Shown here: positions 26,288 to 37,472 of the stretch, piece after piece
Layout of the letters: each line of letters begins with the position of its first letter
Numbering within the stretch: position 1 is the first letter of the stretch
Source of the DNA: Paenibacillus polysaccharolyticus
GTDB taxonomy: Bacteria; Bacillota; Bacilli; Paenibacillales; Paenibacillaceae
Direction of reading: 5' to 3'
Assembly: GCF_900102085.1 (NCBI RefSeq)
Contig: NZ_FMVM01000004.1
Location: 186,001-250,000 of the forward strand
DNA: 64,000 nucleotides
Notes under the pieces: model-generated
The model's database searches: none
Told to the model about the DNA's origin: nothing
Seen by the model: the letters and a program-made list of their open reading frames with translations, nothing else
Translations under genes and position numbers: made by a program

Positions 26288-28723
26288 ATGAACTTAAGAT
26301 CAGTAGAAGATAATCGAATTAAACATAGTAACAGCACTGACGATAGAACCCATGTCAGTACGAATGTCAGCCAAAAGAAGAGCGCTAGCACTCATAGGTC
26401 AAAACGATCACGCATGCCTCTCGGGGCCAAAGTGCTCTCTTCTGCACTCAGCTTGGCTTTAATTCTTAGTGGAACCGCCGGGATCAGTGGAGCGGATGCT
26501 TCACAATCCCAAGCTCAATCTCAGGGGAAAAGCATTCAACTGGAGAAGCTGGATCGCGGGCTGGTAGCGGCTTCGACGTCCGAAGGTGTGTTTCTAAGCT
26601 GGAGATTGCTTGGGGACGAGGCAACAGGGTACAGTGACAAGGGGCTGACCGGGACGGATTTCAACGTTTATCGGGATGGTAAAAGAATTGCAACGGTCAC
26701 AGACAGCACGAACTATGTGGACAGCGCAGGTACGACATCTTCACGTTATGAAGTTGCCGCCGTGAATAACAAAGGTAAAGAAAGCAAACGAAGCGCATCC
26801 GTCAAACCTTGGGCGAACGGGTATATGGATATTCCTTTGCAAAAGCCGGCTGACGGTGTGACACCTGCGGGTGAAGCATACACCTACAGTGCCAATGACA
26901 TGAGTGTTGGTGATGTGGATGGGGATGGTCAGTACGAGTTTTTTGTGAAATGGGACCCATCCAATGCTAAGGACGTATCGCAAAAAGGATATACCGGTAA
27001 TACCTACGTTGATTGTTATACGCTGGACGGTCAGCTGTTGTACCGGATCGATCTCGGGGTTAACATTCGTGCGGGAGCGCATTATACGCAGATGCTTGTC
27101 TATGATTTTGATGGAGATGGCAAGGCTGAACTGATGTTCAAGACCGCTCCGGGCACACAAATTATGAAGTACAACAAAAAGGGCAAACCAACCTCACAAA
27201 AGTACATCACACTGCCGAAGGAAGATCGCAAAGCCGGGGTGACACACGAGGACGATTATCGCCTCAGTGCGGAAGGGTACTATGACCATGTGGTCGATAT
27301 GTTCCGGAACTGGCATAAACACGAAGAGGTTGTAAAAGGAAACTGGCCTGCGACACTGGAAGAGGCATTTGGAATCGAGAAGAAGTACAACTATCCGTTA
27401 TCCCGGCAGGATGCGGAAAGTCTGGCCGACTATTTTATAGATGTATACGCACCGCAGCGGAGCGCCCGCAATGAATTGCGCAAGTTCGAAGGGTTTATTG
27501 TGGACGGGCCGGAGTATATTACCGTATTTGAAGGCAAGTCGGGAAAAGAATTACAGACCGTCCCGTATGAACCCGAACGTCATGATGACGGCCTGATGTG
27601 GGGCGATTATGCGATGGCACGCATTGAACCGGCAAACCGGGTAGACCGTTTCCTGGCTGGGGTTGCGTACCTGGATGGCAAGAAACCGTCTGCGATTTTT
27701 GCACGCGGATATTATACTCGCTCCACCATGGCTGCCTACAACTGGGATGGCAAGAAACTGAAAAAAGAGTGGATGGTAGACAGTGGCTGGACACCGATGA
27801 AAAATCCGTTCAATGACGGGCCGCACGGTGTGGATGGCACAGATCCGCAGTACGGTTCGATTACAACACAGGGAGCACACTATTTCAGTGTGGCGGATGT
27901 AGACGGTGACGGCAAACAGGAGATTATCTATGGTTCGGCTACGATTGACCACGATGGTAGTGTGTTATATAGTTCCACCGATGTGATGCCGCCCGAGAGT
28001 GCTGCACCGGGAACGATTGCCCGTCTAGGACACGGAGATGCACTGCATGTGGCAGATATCGACCCGGATCGCCCGGGACTGGAGATCTTTATGGTACATG
28101 AGGGCGGACCTTGGGCGCCGTACGGATATTCCCTGCGTGATGCGAAGACCGGAGAAGTCATTTATGGCGGATATACAGGCAAAGATACCGGACGCGGTAT
28201 GGTCGGAGATGTCGATCCAACCCGGCGCGGGCTGGAGACATGGGCTGTCGGATTATGGACGGCACAGGGTGAAAAAATAAGTGATCAGGCGCCCGGAACC
28301 AATATGAGCATTCGCTGGGCCGCCGACATGACCACCCAAATCGTAGACGGTGCCATCGATGTTACGCCTACGATCAAGGATTGGAAACGCGGCACAGTGC
28401 TGACCGCGACGGGAACCTTAACCAACAATCACACGAAAGGTACACCTTCGCTAGTTGCCGATGTATTCGGAGACTGGCGTGAGGAGATGCTGGTGCGTAC
28501 AGCCGACAGTTCAGCGATCCGCATCTATCTGAGCACCGAGAAAACAGATCGCAAGCTCTATACGCTCATGCATGATGCGATGTATCGTGTAGGTATTGCT
28601 GGACAGAACAGCGGATATAACCAGCCTTCGTATCCTTCCTTCTACATGGCATCGGATATCGATTGGTCGAAGGTGACGTTGCCGAACTTCTATACTCCGG
28701 GGAAAGGCAAAGGGGATAAATAA
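26288..28723 (+). CDS. Secreted rhamnogalacturonan lyase, PL11 family (YesW-like)
   Basis: An 811-residue enzyme that cuts the rhamnogalacturonan I backbone of pectin by beta-elimination. After the signal segment (VLSSALSLALILSGTAGISG, about 50-70), the sequence LEKLDRGLVAASTSEGVFLS is the family hallmark. A small beta domain and the eight-bladed propeller follow, with repeated calcium-binding DxDGDG blocks: GDVDGDGQYE, DFDGDGKAEL and ADVDGDGKQEI. The N-region before the signal helix is unusually long (about 48 polar and basic residues); an internal Met at about 44 would give a normal signal peptide. ATG at 26288 is taken because GGGAGAG lies eight bases before it. Its neighbours suggest joint attack on cellulose and pectin. 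Confidence 0.93.
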   Translation: MNLRSVEDNRIKHSNSTDDRTHVSTNVSQKKSASTHRSKRSRMPLGAKVLSSALSLALILSGTAGISGADASQSQAQSQGKSIQLEKLDRGLVAASTSEGVFLSWRLLGDEATGYSDKGLTGTDFNVYRDGKRIATVTDSTNYVDSAGTTSSRYEVAAVNNKGKESKRSASVKPWANGYMDIPLQKPADGVTPAGEAYTYSANDMSVGDVDGDGQYEFFVKWDPSNAKDVSQKGYTGNTYVDCYTLDGQLLYRIDLGVNIRAGAHYTQMLVYDFDGDGKAELMFKTAPGTQIMKYNKKGKPTSQKYITLPKEDRKAGVTHEDDYRLSAEGYYDHVVDMFRNWHKHEEVVKGNWPATLEEAFGIEKKYNYPLSRQDAESLADYFIDVYAPQRSARNELRKFEGFIVDGPEYITVFEGKSGKELQTVPYEPERHDDGLMWGDYAMARIEPANRVDRFLAGVAYLDGKKPSAIFARGYYTRSTMAAYNWDGKKLKKEWMVDSGWTPMKNPFNDGPHGVDGTDPQYGSITTQGAHYFSVADVDGDGKQEIIYGSATIDHDGSVLYSSTDVMPPESAAPGTIARLGHGDALHVADIDPDRPGLEIFMVHEGGPWAPYGYSLRDAKTGEVIYGGYTGKDTGRGMVGDVDPTRRGLETWAVGLWTAQGEKISDQAPGTNMSIRWAADMTTQIVDGAIDVTPTIKDWKRGTVLTATGTLTNNHTKGTPSLVADVFGDWREEMLVRTADSSAIRIYLSTEKTDRKLYTLMHDAMYRVGIAGQNSGYNQPSYPSFYMASDIDWSKVTLPNFYTPGKGKGDK

Positions 28724-28772
28724 GACTGTCCGCTCAGATTAGAAAGAGAAATGATGTAAGCTAACCGCAAAT

Positions 28773-28829
28773 AGCTCTGGAATTCGCTTCTGTGTAATGA
28801 TCACGCAGAGAGATTCCAGAGCTTTTTTT
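28773..28829 (+). terminator. Terminator of the PL11 gene
   Basis: AGCTCTGGAAT and ATTCCAGAGCT enclose a second small pairing, followed by TTTTTTTG. Confidence 0.88.
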
Positions 28830-28839
28830 GTACATCCAA

Positions 28840-29463
28840 CTACTTCTCGATGTCTTCAGTCAAGTGTGTTGCGGAAGCAAATGATTCCAGCGTATATTGA
28901 CCGTCCTGAATCAGTAACTTGGTGATGGAACACTCGGGAACGAGACGTTTCTGCTCAACCAGGAAATTCGGATGCCATCTGTTCAGTTCTTGTTCGGAAA
29001 ACGTTTGCACCAGGAAATCGGTAATCAGACCGCCATGGGTAGCCAATACAATATGACTGCCGGTTGGCGCCTGTGTTGCCAGTTCGCCGAGCAAAGAGGC
29101 CAGCCGCGTGCCTGCCTGTTTGGCGGAGTCACCAACATGTGGAATGAACTCCGGGTCTGCGGTACACTGGTCCCATAAAGCTACAAATTGTTCGAAAGTC
29201 TGCTCGGGATCATCACCCCAATTCGCTCGTTCACGCAAGCGTGCATCTTCCGAGACGTCAGACCCGGTAAGGGAAGCAATGGCTTCGGCGGTTTCCTGTG
29301 CTCTCCGGAGTGGACTCGCTACGATCCGGTGGATGGGATATGGAGCTTTCGAGAAATGCCGGGCGGTCAATTGAGCCTGACGGCTACCTTCGGCAGTAAG
29401 TGGCACGTCTCCAATATCACTTTTTTTGACACCATGTCTGACCAGATAAAAGGTTGTACTCAT
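28840..29463 (-). CDS. Histidine phosphatase (phosphoglycerate mutase-like) family protein
   Basis: A 207-residue single-domain member of the histidine phosphatase superfamily. The catalytic RHG motif is YLVRHGVKK with His9. The second arginine is in ASPLRRAQETAEAI, the acid residue probably lies in LRERANWG, and the second catalytic histidine is in LATHGGLI. These enzymes remove phosphate through a phosphohistidine; the substrate cannot be told here. It is a single gene, divergent from the S51 peptidase-like gene. Confidence 0.88.
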   Translation of the reverse strand: MSTTFYLVRHGVKKSDIGDVPLTAEGSRQAQLTARHFSKAPYPIHRIVASPLRRAQETAEAIASLTGSDVSEDARLRERANWGDDPEQTFEQFVALWDQCTADPEFIPHVGDSAKQAGTRLASLLGELATQAPTGSHIVLATHGGLITDFLVQTFSEQELNRWHPNFLVEQKRLVPECSITKLLIQDGQYTLESFASATHLTEDIEK

Positions 29464-29579
29464 CGCATGAAATCTCCTTCAACATTGGATTTAGAAATGG
29501 CAGATCATGATATAATGATTTTATACTAAGCTTATAGGAACTGAACGTTTCGATCCATTACAATTTGGAGGATATTAAT

Positions 29580-30194
29580 ATGAAAAAATTGTTTTTGTCA
29601 TCTTCTTTTGTTGACACAGCAAGCTTGTTGAACACATTGGAAGAAACGTTAAACGGAAGGACCGTTACCTTTATTCCGACAGCTGCCGTTCCTGAACCAT
29701 ATGATGCATATGTACATGCGGGCAGGAAGGAGCTTGAGAAGTGGGGACTTATCGTACAAGAGTTGGAAGTATCCACGGCATCTTCTGAAGAAGTAGCAAC
29801 CAAGTTGCAACAAAGTGACCTGATCTACGTGTCGGGTGGCAACACCTTTTTTCTGTTACAGGAGCTTCGCAGAAGTGGAGCAGAGAAATACATACAGGCT
29901 CACATCCAAGAAGGGAAAATATACATCGGAGAGTCGGCGGGTTCCATCATTCTCGCCCCTGATATTGCCTATGTGAAAGCTATGGATGATTGCGCGGTAG
30001 CACCGGACTTGTCCAGTTACGAAGGGCTGAATGCGGTTGATTTTTATCCCGTGCCGCATGTGGGTTGTCCCCCTTTTGTAGAGTCGGCAGCTCAGGTCAT
30101 GGATGAGTATCAGTCCACATTGCCTCTCGTACCTATAACGAACTCCGAGGTTATTATCATAGATGGAGACCAGTACCGGATTAGTAGCATTTAA
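29580..30194 (+). CDS. Peptidase S51-family (dipeptidase E-like) protein
   Basis: A 204-residue cytoplasmic protein with the S51 fold. The nucleophile elbow is visible as YIGESAGSIIL, with Ser in GESAGS, and the glycine loop as LIYVSGGNTFFLLQEL. The histidine of the usual triad is probably in YPVPHVGCPP. Family members cleave Asp-Xaa dipeptides, but many Firmicute homologues are uncharacterised. ATG at 29580 follows GGAGG (29567-29571). The AraC gene starts 80 nt downstream on the same strand and may be co-transcribed. Confidence 0.85.
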   Translation: MKKLFLSSSFVDTASLLNTLEETLNGRTVTFIPTAAVPEPYDAYVHAGRKELEKWGLIVQELEVSTASSEEVATKLQQSDLIYVSGGNTFFLLQELRRSGAEKYIQAHIQEGKIYIGESAGSIILAPDIAYVKAMDDCAVAPDLSSYEGLNAVDFYPVPHVGCPPFVESAAQVMDEYQSTLPLVPITNSEVIIIDGDQYRISSI

Positions 30195-30577
30195 CGTCGA
30201 TTTCAATGATGTTTATTCAAAAATAGAGCGAATACATCTGTACGCCATATCGCGCTTGAAGGGAGGTTGTAGAGATGGGGACAGGATCAGGATCAGTAAC
30301 GAATCATACACCATCCTTCTCAGGCAGTCTTTTTCAGGAACGCCTTCGCACCGAAGATTGGGGTCCGCGTTTTTTCGCTTATTATTACAAACAATGGGAT
30401 GATTATCAGATGTCCTACCACACTCATGACTCCACGGAAATTATGTACATCATTACGGGCATGTGCCGAGTGGATGTGAGGATGGCAGATGGAAGCTCGG
30501 AACAGGCGGTGTTGAAAAAAGGACAGTTCATCCTGCTGGATGCAGGGGTTCCCCATCGGCTGTTGGTGCAGGATGGC

Positions 30578-30593
30578 GTGCCGTGCCGTGCCG
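30578..30593 (+). repeat. Tandem pentanucleotide GTGCC x3 at the frameshift
   Basis: Three head-to-tail GTGCC units plus one G. Two units would keep the AraC frame open and three break it, so this is the likely slippage site. Confidence 0.8.
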
Positions 30594-30798
30594 AATGCTC
30601 AATGTAGAATTCGGTTTTGCGCGTACTGCATCTGGACAACTTACCATAAAGCAACTTGCGCTGGAAGAGGATACGGTTCATGCTTTTCTAACTCGATCTA
30701 CTCCTTATCTTGTTTTGCCTGACCCGGAAGAAGTGTATCACACGATGAAAAGCCTGGTGCTTGAACTGGATCAGCGTGGTTTGCTGGAGCAAAGGCAA

Positions 30799-30852
30799 GT
30801 ACAGACACAGGTACAGGTACAGGTACAGGCACAGGGGCAGGGACAGAAACAG
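30799..30852 (+). repeat. Hexanucleotide NNRCAG tract coding for alternating Gln
   Basis: Nine in-frame six-base units, most of them GTACAG, encode VQTQVQVQVQAQGQGQKQ in the linker between the cupin and DNA-binding domains. Changes in unit number would alter linker length without shifting the frame. Confidence 0.8.
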
Positions 30853-31507
30853 GAACTGGAACAATCACAAGAGCAGACGAAATCTGGACCTCCTCCTGTA
30901 CACATGCGGGTGATTCCTGCCGAAGAGCGAATGCTTCATCGTGAAGCCCGAAACCTGAGCTCCCCGGAGCAGGGGATGCTGGTACGCACTCTTTTTATCC
31001 AATTGCTCGTTCGGATTGCAAGACTGCGAGGCGAGATGGAACGAAGTGCACTGGATCAGACAGAGCTCTATGTCAAACGTACGATTGAATTCATGCATCA
31101 CAATATGGATCGCAGTATTCAGATGAAAGATATCGCGGCAGCAGTCAATTTACATCCAGGGTATTTGCACCGCATTTTCCGTAATTATATGCAATGGACT
31201 CCGACCGATTATTTGACGATGCTACGGATGGAGAAGGCCAAGATGTTGCTGCAGCAGACCAATATTCCGATCTCCGAAATTTCAGACTATGTGGGTGTGG
31301 GCAGTAGGCAGTATTTTCATATGCTTTTCAAAAAGTATACGGGCCAGACACCTGTTCAATACCGGGATTCCATGGAGCGAATTCAGTGGAGTTACCCGGA
31401 GGAATTGGAGTAGAAGCAGGGCCGCCGTGCTGGAACAGGAGGGTAGAAACTAAATGTTGAACTGAAAGGGTATTCATGATATCCTTTGTTCAGAAGTAAC
31501 CCATTCG

Positions 31508-31625
31508 TTGATAATGTAGTAGTAATTTAATATATTCAGGATTGTGACTGTTCGGCAGGCGATACCTAAATTGTTCGTAGTAAACATGAGTTGTGCATGT
31601 TACTGCTTCAATTTAGGTTTTTTTT
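31508..31625 (+). promoter_or_regulatory. Promoter, RAT antiterminator site and overlapping terminator before licT
   Basis: TTGATA (31508-31513), 17 nt, TATATT (31531-31536) is a possible promoter, although it would start transcription inside the RAT. The RAT reads GGATTGTGACTG, TTCG, GCAGGCGATACCT (31539-31567). Its 3' end overlaps a terminator: ACCTAAATTG (31564-31573) pairs with CAATTTAGGT (31609-31618), followed by T8. Binding of LicT to the RAT would prevent the terminator from forming. Confidence 0.85.
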
Positions 31626-31702
31626 ATAGGGAATTTTGATTTTTCGAAGAATTTTATGAAATATTAACGGGACGAGCCTGTGATGAGTTGGGGGTGATGC
31701 AG

Positions 31703-32554
31703 ATGAAGATTAGGAAAATTTTTAATAACAATGTGATTTTACTGACGGATGATAACGGGCACGAAATGATCGTGATGGGAAAAGGGATCGGGTATAACAA
31801 ACATAACAGTGATGTTATCGACTTTTCACAAGTAGAGAAAAAGTTCGTCGTTGAAAAAGCAACGTCTGACAAACTGATGGGGCTGATTGGTGAGATTCCA
31901 ACTGAACATCTGGAGTTGTCGAACGAAATTATTGAATATGCCGAACAACAGCTTGCTCTCAAATTCAGTGACAACATCTACATCACCCTGACAGATCATA
32001 TCAGCTTCGCACTGAGAAGGTTCCCTGAAGGCATCATTGTGAAGAATGCTTTGCTGTGGGAGATCAAAAAATTCTATGCAGCCGAATATGAAGTTGCCTT
32101 TAAGGCGCTCCACATTATTGAACAGAAAACAGGTGTGAAGTTGCCAGAGGATGAGGCTGGTTCCATTGCCCTTCATTTTGTGAATGCACAGCAGCGTGGG
32201 CAGGATATGAAACAAACCTATCAGATGACGAAGATTGTTAACGATCTAGCCAATATTGTGAAATACCATTTTGGAATCAAACTGGACGAAAACTCGATTA
32301 ATTACAGCCGTTTCCTCACACATTTGCGTTATTTTGCGTACCGAATTCTTCATGATGAGCTGATTCCGGAGGATCGAGATTCTTTATACGATCATGTAAA
32401 GGATAAGTACCCCGAATCGTACGCGTGCGCGAAAAAGATTAGAAACTACCTGGAGATTAACTACGAGAAAATAACAACGAATGAGGAAATGGTTTATTTC
32501 ATGCTCCACATTCACCGGGTCACGAACCGTGAGCATGATCTGACGGAAGAATGA
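31703..32554 (+). CDS. licT: LicT/BglG-family transcriptional antiterminator
   Basis: A 283-residue RNA-binding regulator. The N-terminal CAT domain (about 1-55: MKIRKIFNNNVILLTD, EMIVMGKGIGY) binds RAT RNA. Two PTS regulation domains follow, each with paired histidines: DHISFALRR and ALHFVNAQ in PRD1, THLRYFAYR and MLHIHRVTN in PRD2. PTS proteins phosphorylate these, so the protein is active only when the sugar is present. ATG 31703 is preferred because GGGGGTG lies six to seven bases upstream. It has a RAT in its own leader and another before the PTS gene, so it activates both. Confidence 0.94.
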   Translation: MKIRKIFNNNVILLTDDNGHEMIVMGKGIGYNKHNSDVIDFSQVEKKFVVEKATSDKLMGLIGEIPTEHLELSNEIIEYAEQQLALKFSDNIYITLTDHISFALRRFPEGIIVKNALLWEIKKFYAAEYEVAFKALHIIEQKTGVKLPEDEAGSIALHFVNAQQRGQDMKQTYQMTKIVNDLANIVKYHFGIKLDENSINYSRFLTHLRYFAYRILHDELIPEDRDSLYDHVKDKYPESYACAKKIRNYLEINYEKITTNEEMVYFMLHIHRVTNREHDLTEE

Positions 32555-32583
32555 AGAAATATTGATACAAACTTATACATTAG

Positions 32584-32669
32584 GGATTGTGACTGTTCGG
32601 CAGGCGAAACCTGAACTGAGGCTTGTGTATTGACTAAGGTCAGTAAACGAGCTTCAGTTCAGGTTTTTA
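32584..32669 (+). promoter_or_regulatory. Second RAT and overlapping terminator, before the PTS gene
   Basis: The RAT GGATTGTGACTG/TTCG/GCAGGCGAAACCT (32584-32612) differs from the licT leader copy at one position in 29. AACCTGAACTGAGGC (32608-32622) pairs with GCTTCAGTTCAGGTT (32651-32665), followed by T-rich sequence. I see no independent promoter, so read-through from licT probably supplies the transcript. Confidence 0.88.
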
Positions 32670-32708
32670 TTTTGTCATCGTAATATGTCATCCGAAATGA
32701 TGAAGTGA

Positions 32709-34730
<2,022 letters not shown>

Positions 34731-34756
34731 ATCAGATCAGAGGGGAATAGAGCAAG

Positions 34757-35521
34757 ATGAAACTGATTGTTAATGCAGATGATTATGGCATCACGATGAG
34801 AGTGAGCGAAGGCATCATTCATGGAATGAAACAGGGTCTGATTACAGATACCTCGGCGTTGGTGAATTCGGTACATTTTGAGAAGAGTAGCGTTATGGCC
34901 CTTGAAGCGGGCATTACGTCTATGGGGGTTCATCTGAACCTGACGTTCATGACCCCTGTGCTGGAAGCTTCGGCTGTTCAGAGTATCGTGGACGAGTCGG
35001 GCCGTTTCTATCGAAAACCTGGACTTATTCCTTCGACCTATGATCCTGGGGAAGTACGCGCGGAGTTGAAGGCACAGATCGAGAAGTTTCTCGCTTCCGG
35101 GCTAACATTGAATCATCTGGATACCCATCATGGAGTGAGTGTGAAAAATGCACAAATGTTGGACTTGGTCATGGAACTGGCCCGGGAATATAACGTTCCC
35201 ATGCGAAGAGATGATATCTTATCTCCGGAGTTGAACGGCAAGCTTGTGGATGCGGGGATTCGGTCTACGGATATATTGTGTGGTGATCCAGCTATGCCTA
35301 CTCTGCAGGAATCATGGTTTCGCGGGGTACTGGATCAGTATAAGGAATCGGAAGATATCGTTGAGATTGCTGGGCATCCAGGTTATGCGGATGATGAACT
35401 GCGAAGTATCTCATCTCTGGTAGAGGAGCGTGAGCATGATCTTGCGGTGTTGCTCAATCCGGCACTACGGGAATATGTGGAGGAACAAGGGATTCAACTC
35501 ATTAGCTATAGTCAACTGTAG
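34757..35521 (+). CDS. YdjC/ChbG-family carbohydrate deacetylase
   Basis: A 254-residue cytoplasmic protein of the YdjC family. These metal-dependent enzymes remove an acetyl group from imported oligosaccharides such as chitobiose-6-phosphate. The metal-site motifs are visible: VNADDYGIT (Asp pair), GVHLNLTF (His), LDTHHGVS (His pair) and IAGHPGYAD. It begins 26 nt after the PTS gene with GAGGGG before its ATG, so it is co-transcribed. Its presence suggests that the PTS imports an N-acetylated disaccharide. Many YdjC proteins have unknown substrates. Confidence 0.88.
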   Translation: MKLIVNADDYGITMRVSEGIIHGMKQGLITDTSALVNSVHFEKSSVMALEAGITSMGVHLNLTFMTPVLEASAVQSIVDESGRFYRKPGLIPSTYDPGEVRAELKAQIEKFLASGLTLNHLDTHHGVSVKNAQMLDLVMELAREYNVPMRRDDILSPELNGKLVDAGIRSTDILCGDPAMPTLQESWFRGVLDQYKESEDIVEIAGHPGYADDELRSISSLVEEREHDLAVLLNPALREYVEEQGIQLISYSQL

Positions 35522-35703
35522 TTGAGGATATGAGAAGAATTGAGAATAATAAGAAAAGATAAGATAAGTTAGGATTTTTGACACTCTGCCTCCGAACAGG
35601 TCATGATTTTGATAACGCTCTCCATCTCACTGTTGCTACAATGAACCCATGAAGCAAGTCATTAACCGAAGCCGTAAGGTTCGGATTACGGGAGGACATG
35701 TAC

Positions 35704-37203
35704 ATGTCGTTCAAAGTAGCGTTTATCGGGGCGGGCAGCATTGGTTTTACAAGAGGATTGTTGCGTGATCTGCTCACCGTACCGGAATTCAATAACATCG
35801 AGATCGCATTCTGCGATATTAATCAGCACAATCTCGACATGGTCACCGAGCTGTGCCAGCGGGATATCCGAGAGAATGGATTGAATATTCAGATTCAGCC
35901 GACAACCAATCGGAGAGAAGCGTTGAAAGACGCCAAGTATGTTCTGTGTACGATTCGTGTAGGGGGACTGGAAGCTTTTGCAACCGATGTCGATATTCCG
36001 CTCAAATACGGGGTGGATCAATGTGTCGGGGATACGTTGTGTGCAGGCGGCATTATGTATGGACAGCGCGGGATTGCCGAGATACTTGAGATCTGCAAAG
36101 ATATTCGCGAACAGAGTGCGCCGGATGTGCTGCTCCTGAATTACTCCAATCCGATGGCGATGCTGACCTGGGCGTGCAACAAATACGGTGGTGTGCGCAC
36201 AATTGGACTATGTCACGGCGTTCAGCATGGACATCATCAGATTGCGGAAGTGTACGGGCTAGAAAAGAGTGAAGTGGATATTATCTGTGCAGGTATCAAT
36301 CATCAGACATGGTATATTCAGGCGTCCCACAAAGGTAAGGATCTTACGGGGGAATTGCTGGAAGCTTTTGAGAAGCATCCCGAGTACAGCCGTACGGAGA
36401 AAGTTCGGATCGATATGTTGCGCCGCTTTGGTTATTACAGTACAGAATCCAATGGTCATTTAAGTGAATATGTACCATGGTATCGCAAACGTCCTGAAGA
36501 GATTAATGACTGGATTGACCTGGGAAGCTGGATTAACGGTGAAACGGGTGGATATCTGCGCGTGTGTACCGAGGGGCGTAACTGGTTCGAAACGGATTTT
36601 CCAAACTGGATGGAGGATGATCCGATGCAGTATTTACCAGAGAAACGCGGCGAAGAGCACGGCTCTTATATCATAGAGAGCCTGGAGACGGGACGTGTGT
36701 ATCGGGGACATTTTAACACTGTGAACAACGGGGTGATCTCCAACTTGCCGGATGATGCCATCATTGAAGCACCGGGTTATGTGGATCGTAACGGCATTTC
36801 GATGCCGCATATCGGCGAACTGCCTCTGGGCCCAGCGGCGGTGTGCAATGTGAGTATTTCCGTGCAGCGCCTTGCGGTGGAGGCAGCAGTGCATGGGGAC
36901 GATAAGCTGCTACGACAGGCATTTATGATGGACCCTCTGGTAGGCGCGGTTTGTAATCCGAAGGAAATCTGGCAGATGGTCGATGAGATGCTGGTTGCAC
37001 AGGCGAAGTGGTTGCCACAGTACAGTGATGCGATTACAGCTGCAGAAGAGAGACTTGCTACGGGTGATCTTATTCCAACCAAGGCATACGAAGGCGCAGC
37101 ACGTCTGAAGGTCAAAACGGTAGAAGAGATGCAGCAAGATCGGGAGGCCGCGAATAAAAACGCAGGTGAGTCCGATAAAGGCAAGGACCGCGAGAAAGTG
37201 TAG
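35704..37203 (+). CDS. GH4-family glycosidase, MelA/alpha-galactosidase-like
   Basis: A 499-residue NAD- and Mn-dependent glycosidase of family GH4, which oxidises C3 of the sugar before elimination. The Rossmann nucleotide loop is at the N-terminus (KVAFIGAGSIGFTRGLLRDL). The metal cysteine-histidine pair lies in GLCHGVQHGHHQI, and the catalytic region continues with AGINHQTWY. NYSNPMAMLTWA is the family's sugar-phosphate or sugar loop. The CHGVQ motif resembles MelA (CHSVQ) more than the 6-phospho-alpha-glucosidases, so alpha-galactosidase or alpha-uronidase activity is most likely. ATG 35704 is eight bases after GGAGG. The last 20 residues are highly charged. It may process pectin-derived sugars. 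Confidence 0.85.
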   Translation: MSFKVAFIGAGSIGFTRGLLRDLLTVPEFNNIEIAFCDINQHNLDMVTELCQRDIRENGLNIQIQPTTNRREALKDAKYVLCTIRVGGLEAFATDVDIPLKYGVDQCVGDTLCAGGIMYGQRGIAEILEICKDIREQSAPDVLLLNYSNPMAMLTWACNKYGGVRTIGLCHGVQHGHHQIAEVYGLEKSEVDIICAGINHQTWYIQASHKGKDLTGELLEAFEKHPEYSRTEKVRIDMLRRFGYYSTESNGHLSEYVPWYRKRPEEINDWIDLGSWINGETGGYLRVCTEGRNWFETDFPNWMEDDPMQYLPEKRGEEHGSYIIESLETGRVYRGHFNTVNNGVISNLPDDAIIEAPGYVDRNGISMPHIGELPLGPAAVCNVSISVQRLAVEAAVHGDDKLLRQAFMMDPLVGAVCNPKEIWQMVDEMLVAQAKWLPQYSDAITAAEERLATGDLIPTKAYEGAARLKVKTVEEMQQDREAANKNAGESDKGKDREKV

Positions 37204-37330
37204 CAGTAGAGAGTGCAGGAATAAGAGTCATTACAGCAGCATAACAATAACCAGCGCAAAAGCATAAAAACAGCATGATAATGAGGCATAAATAACAGCG
37301 TGAATGAAGCGGAAGAGAAGAGAAAATGAG

Positions 37331-37363
37331 GACGGAGCAGCATTAGAGCTGCTTCGTCTTTTT
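37331..37363 (+). terminator. Terminator of the GH4 gene
   Basis: GACGGAGCAGC and GCTGCTTCGTC form an 11-bp stem with one mismatch around a six-base loop, followed by TTTTT. Confidence 0.9.
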
Positions 37364-37406
37364 GTTGTGGGCACATAAAACCAATTACAATGCACAACAT
37401 ATTACC

Positions 37407-37435
37407 TTTACAGACATAGTAATATGTCTTATAGT
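37407..37435 (+). promoter_or_regulatory. PadR-gene promoter with operator in the spacer
   Basis: TTTACA (37407-37412), 17 nt, TATAGT (37430-37435). The spacer carries AGACATAgtaaTATGTCT (37412-37429), an inverted repeat that fills the space between -35 and -10. PadR repressors recognise ATGT/ACAT dyads, so this is very probably autoregulation. Confidence 0.75.
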
Positions 37436-37472
37436 ATACTCAGAGTAAGAGGGAGAGCGGTGAGACGCACAG

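Larger units (their letters stand above)
30275..31413 (+). pseudogene. AraC-family regulator with cupin N-domain, interrupted by a frameshift
   Basis: The N-terminal cupin part (from ATG 30275, GGGAGG eight bases before it) reads YHTHDSTEIMYIITG and VLKKGQFILLDAGVPHRLL, then stops at 30607. The rest of the gene continues in another frame: LNVEFGFARTASG through the double helix-turn-helix MKDIAAAVNLHPGYLHRIF and YVGVGSRQYFHMLFKKYTG to 31413. The break lies at GTGCCGTGCCGTGCCG (30578-30593), three tandem GTGCC units. Removing one unit restores an uninterrupted reading VQDGVPCRMLNVEFGF. The intact protein would have about 378 residues. This may be a true pseudogene, a phase-variable gene or an assembly error. 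Confidence 0.85.
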
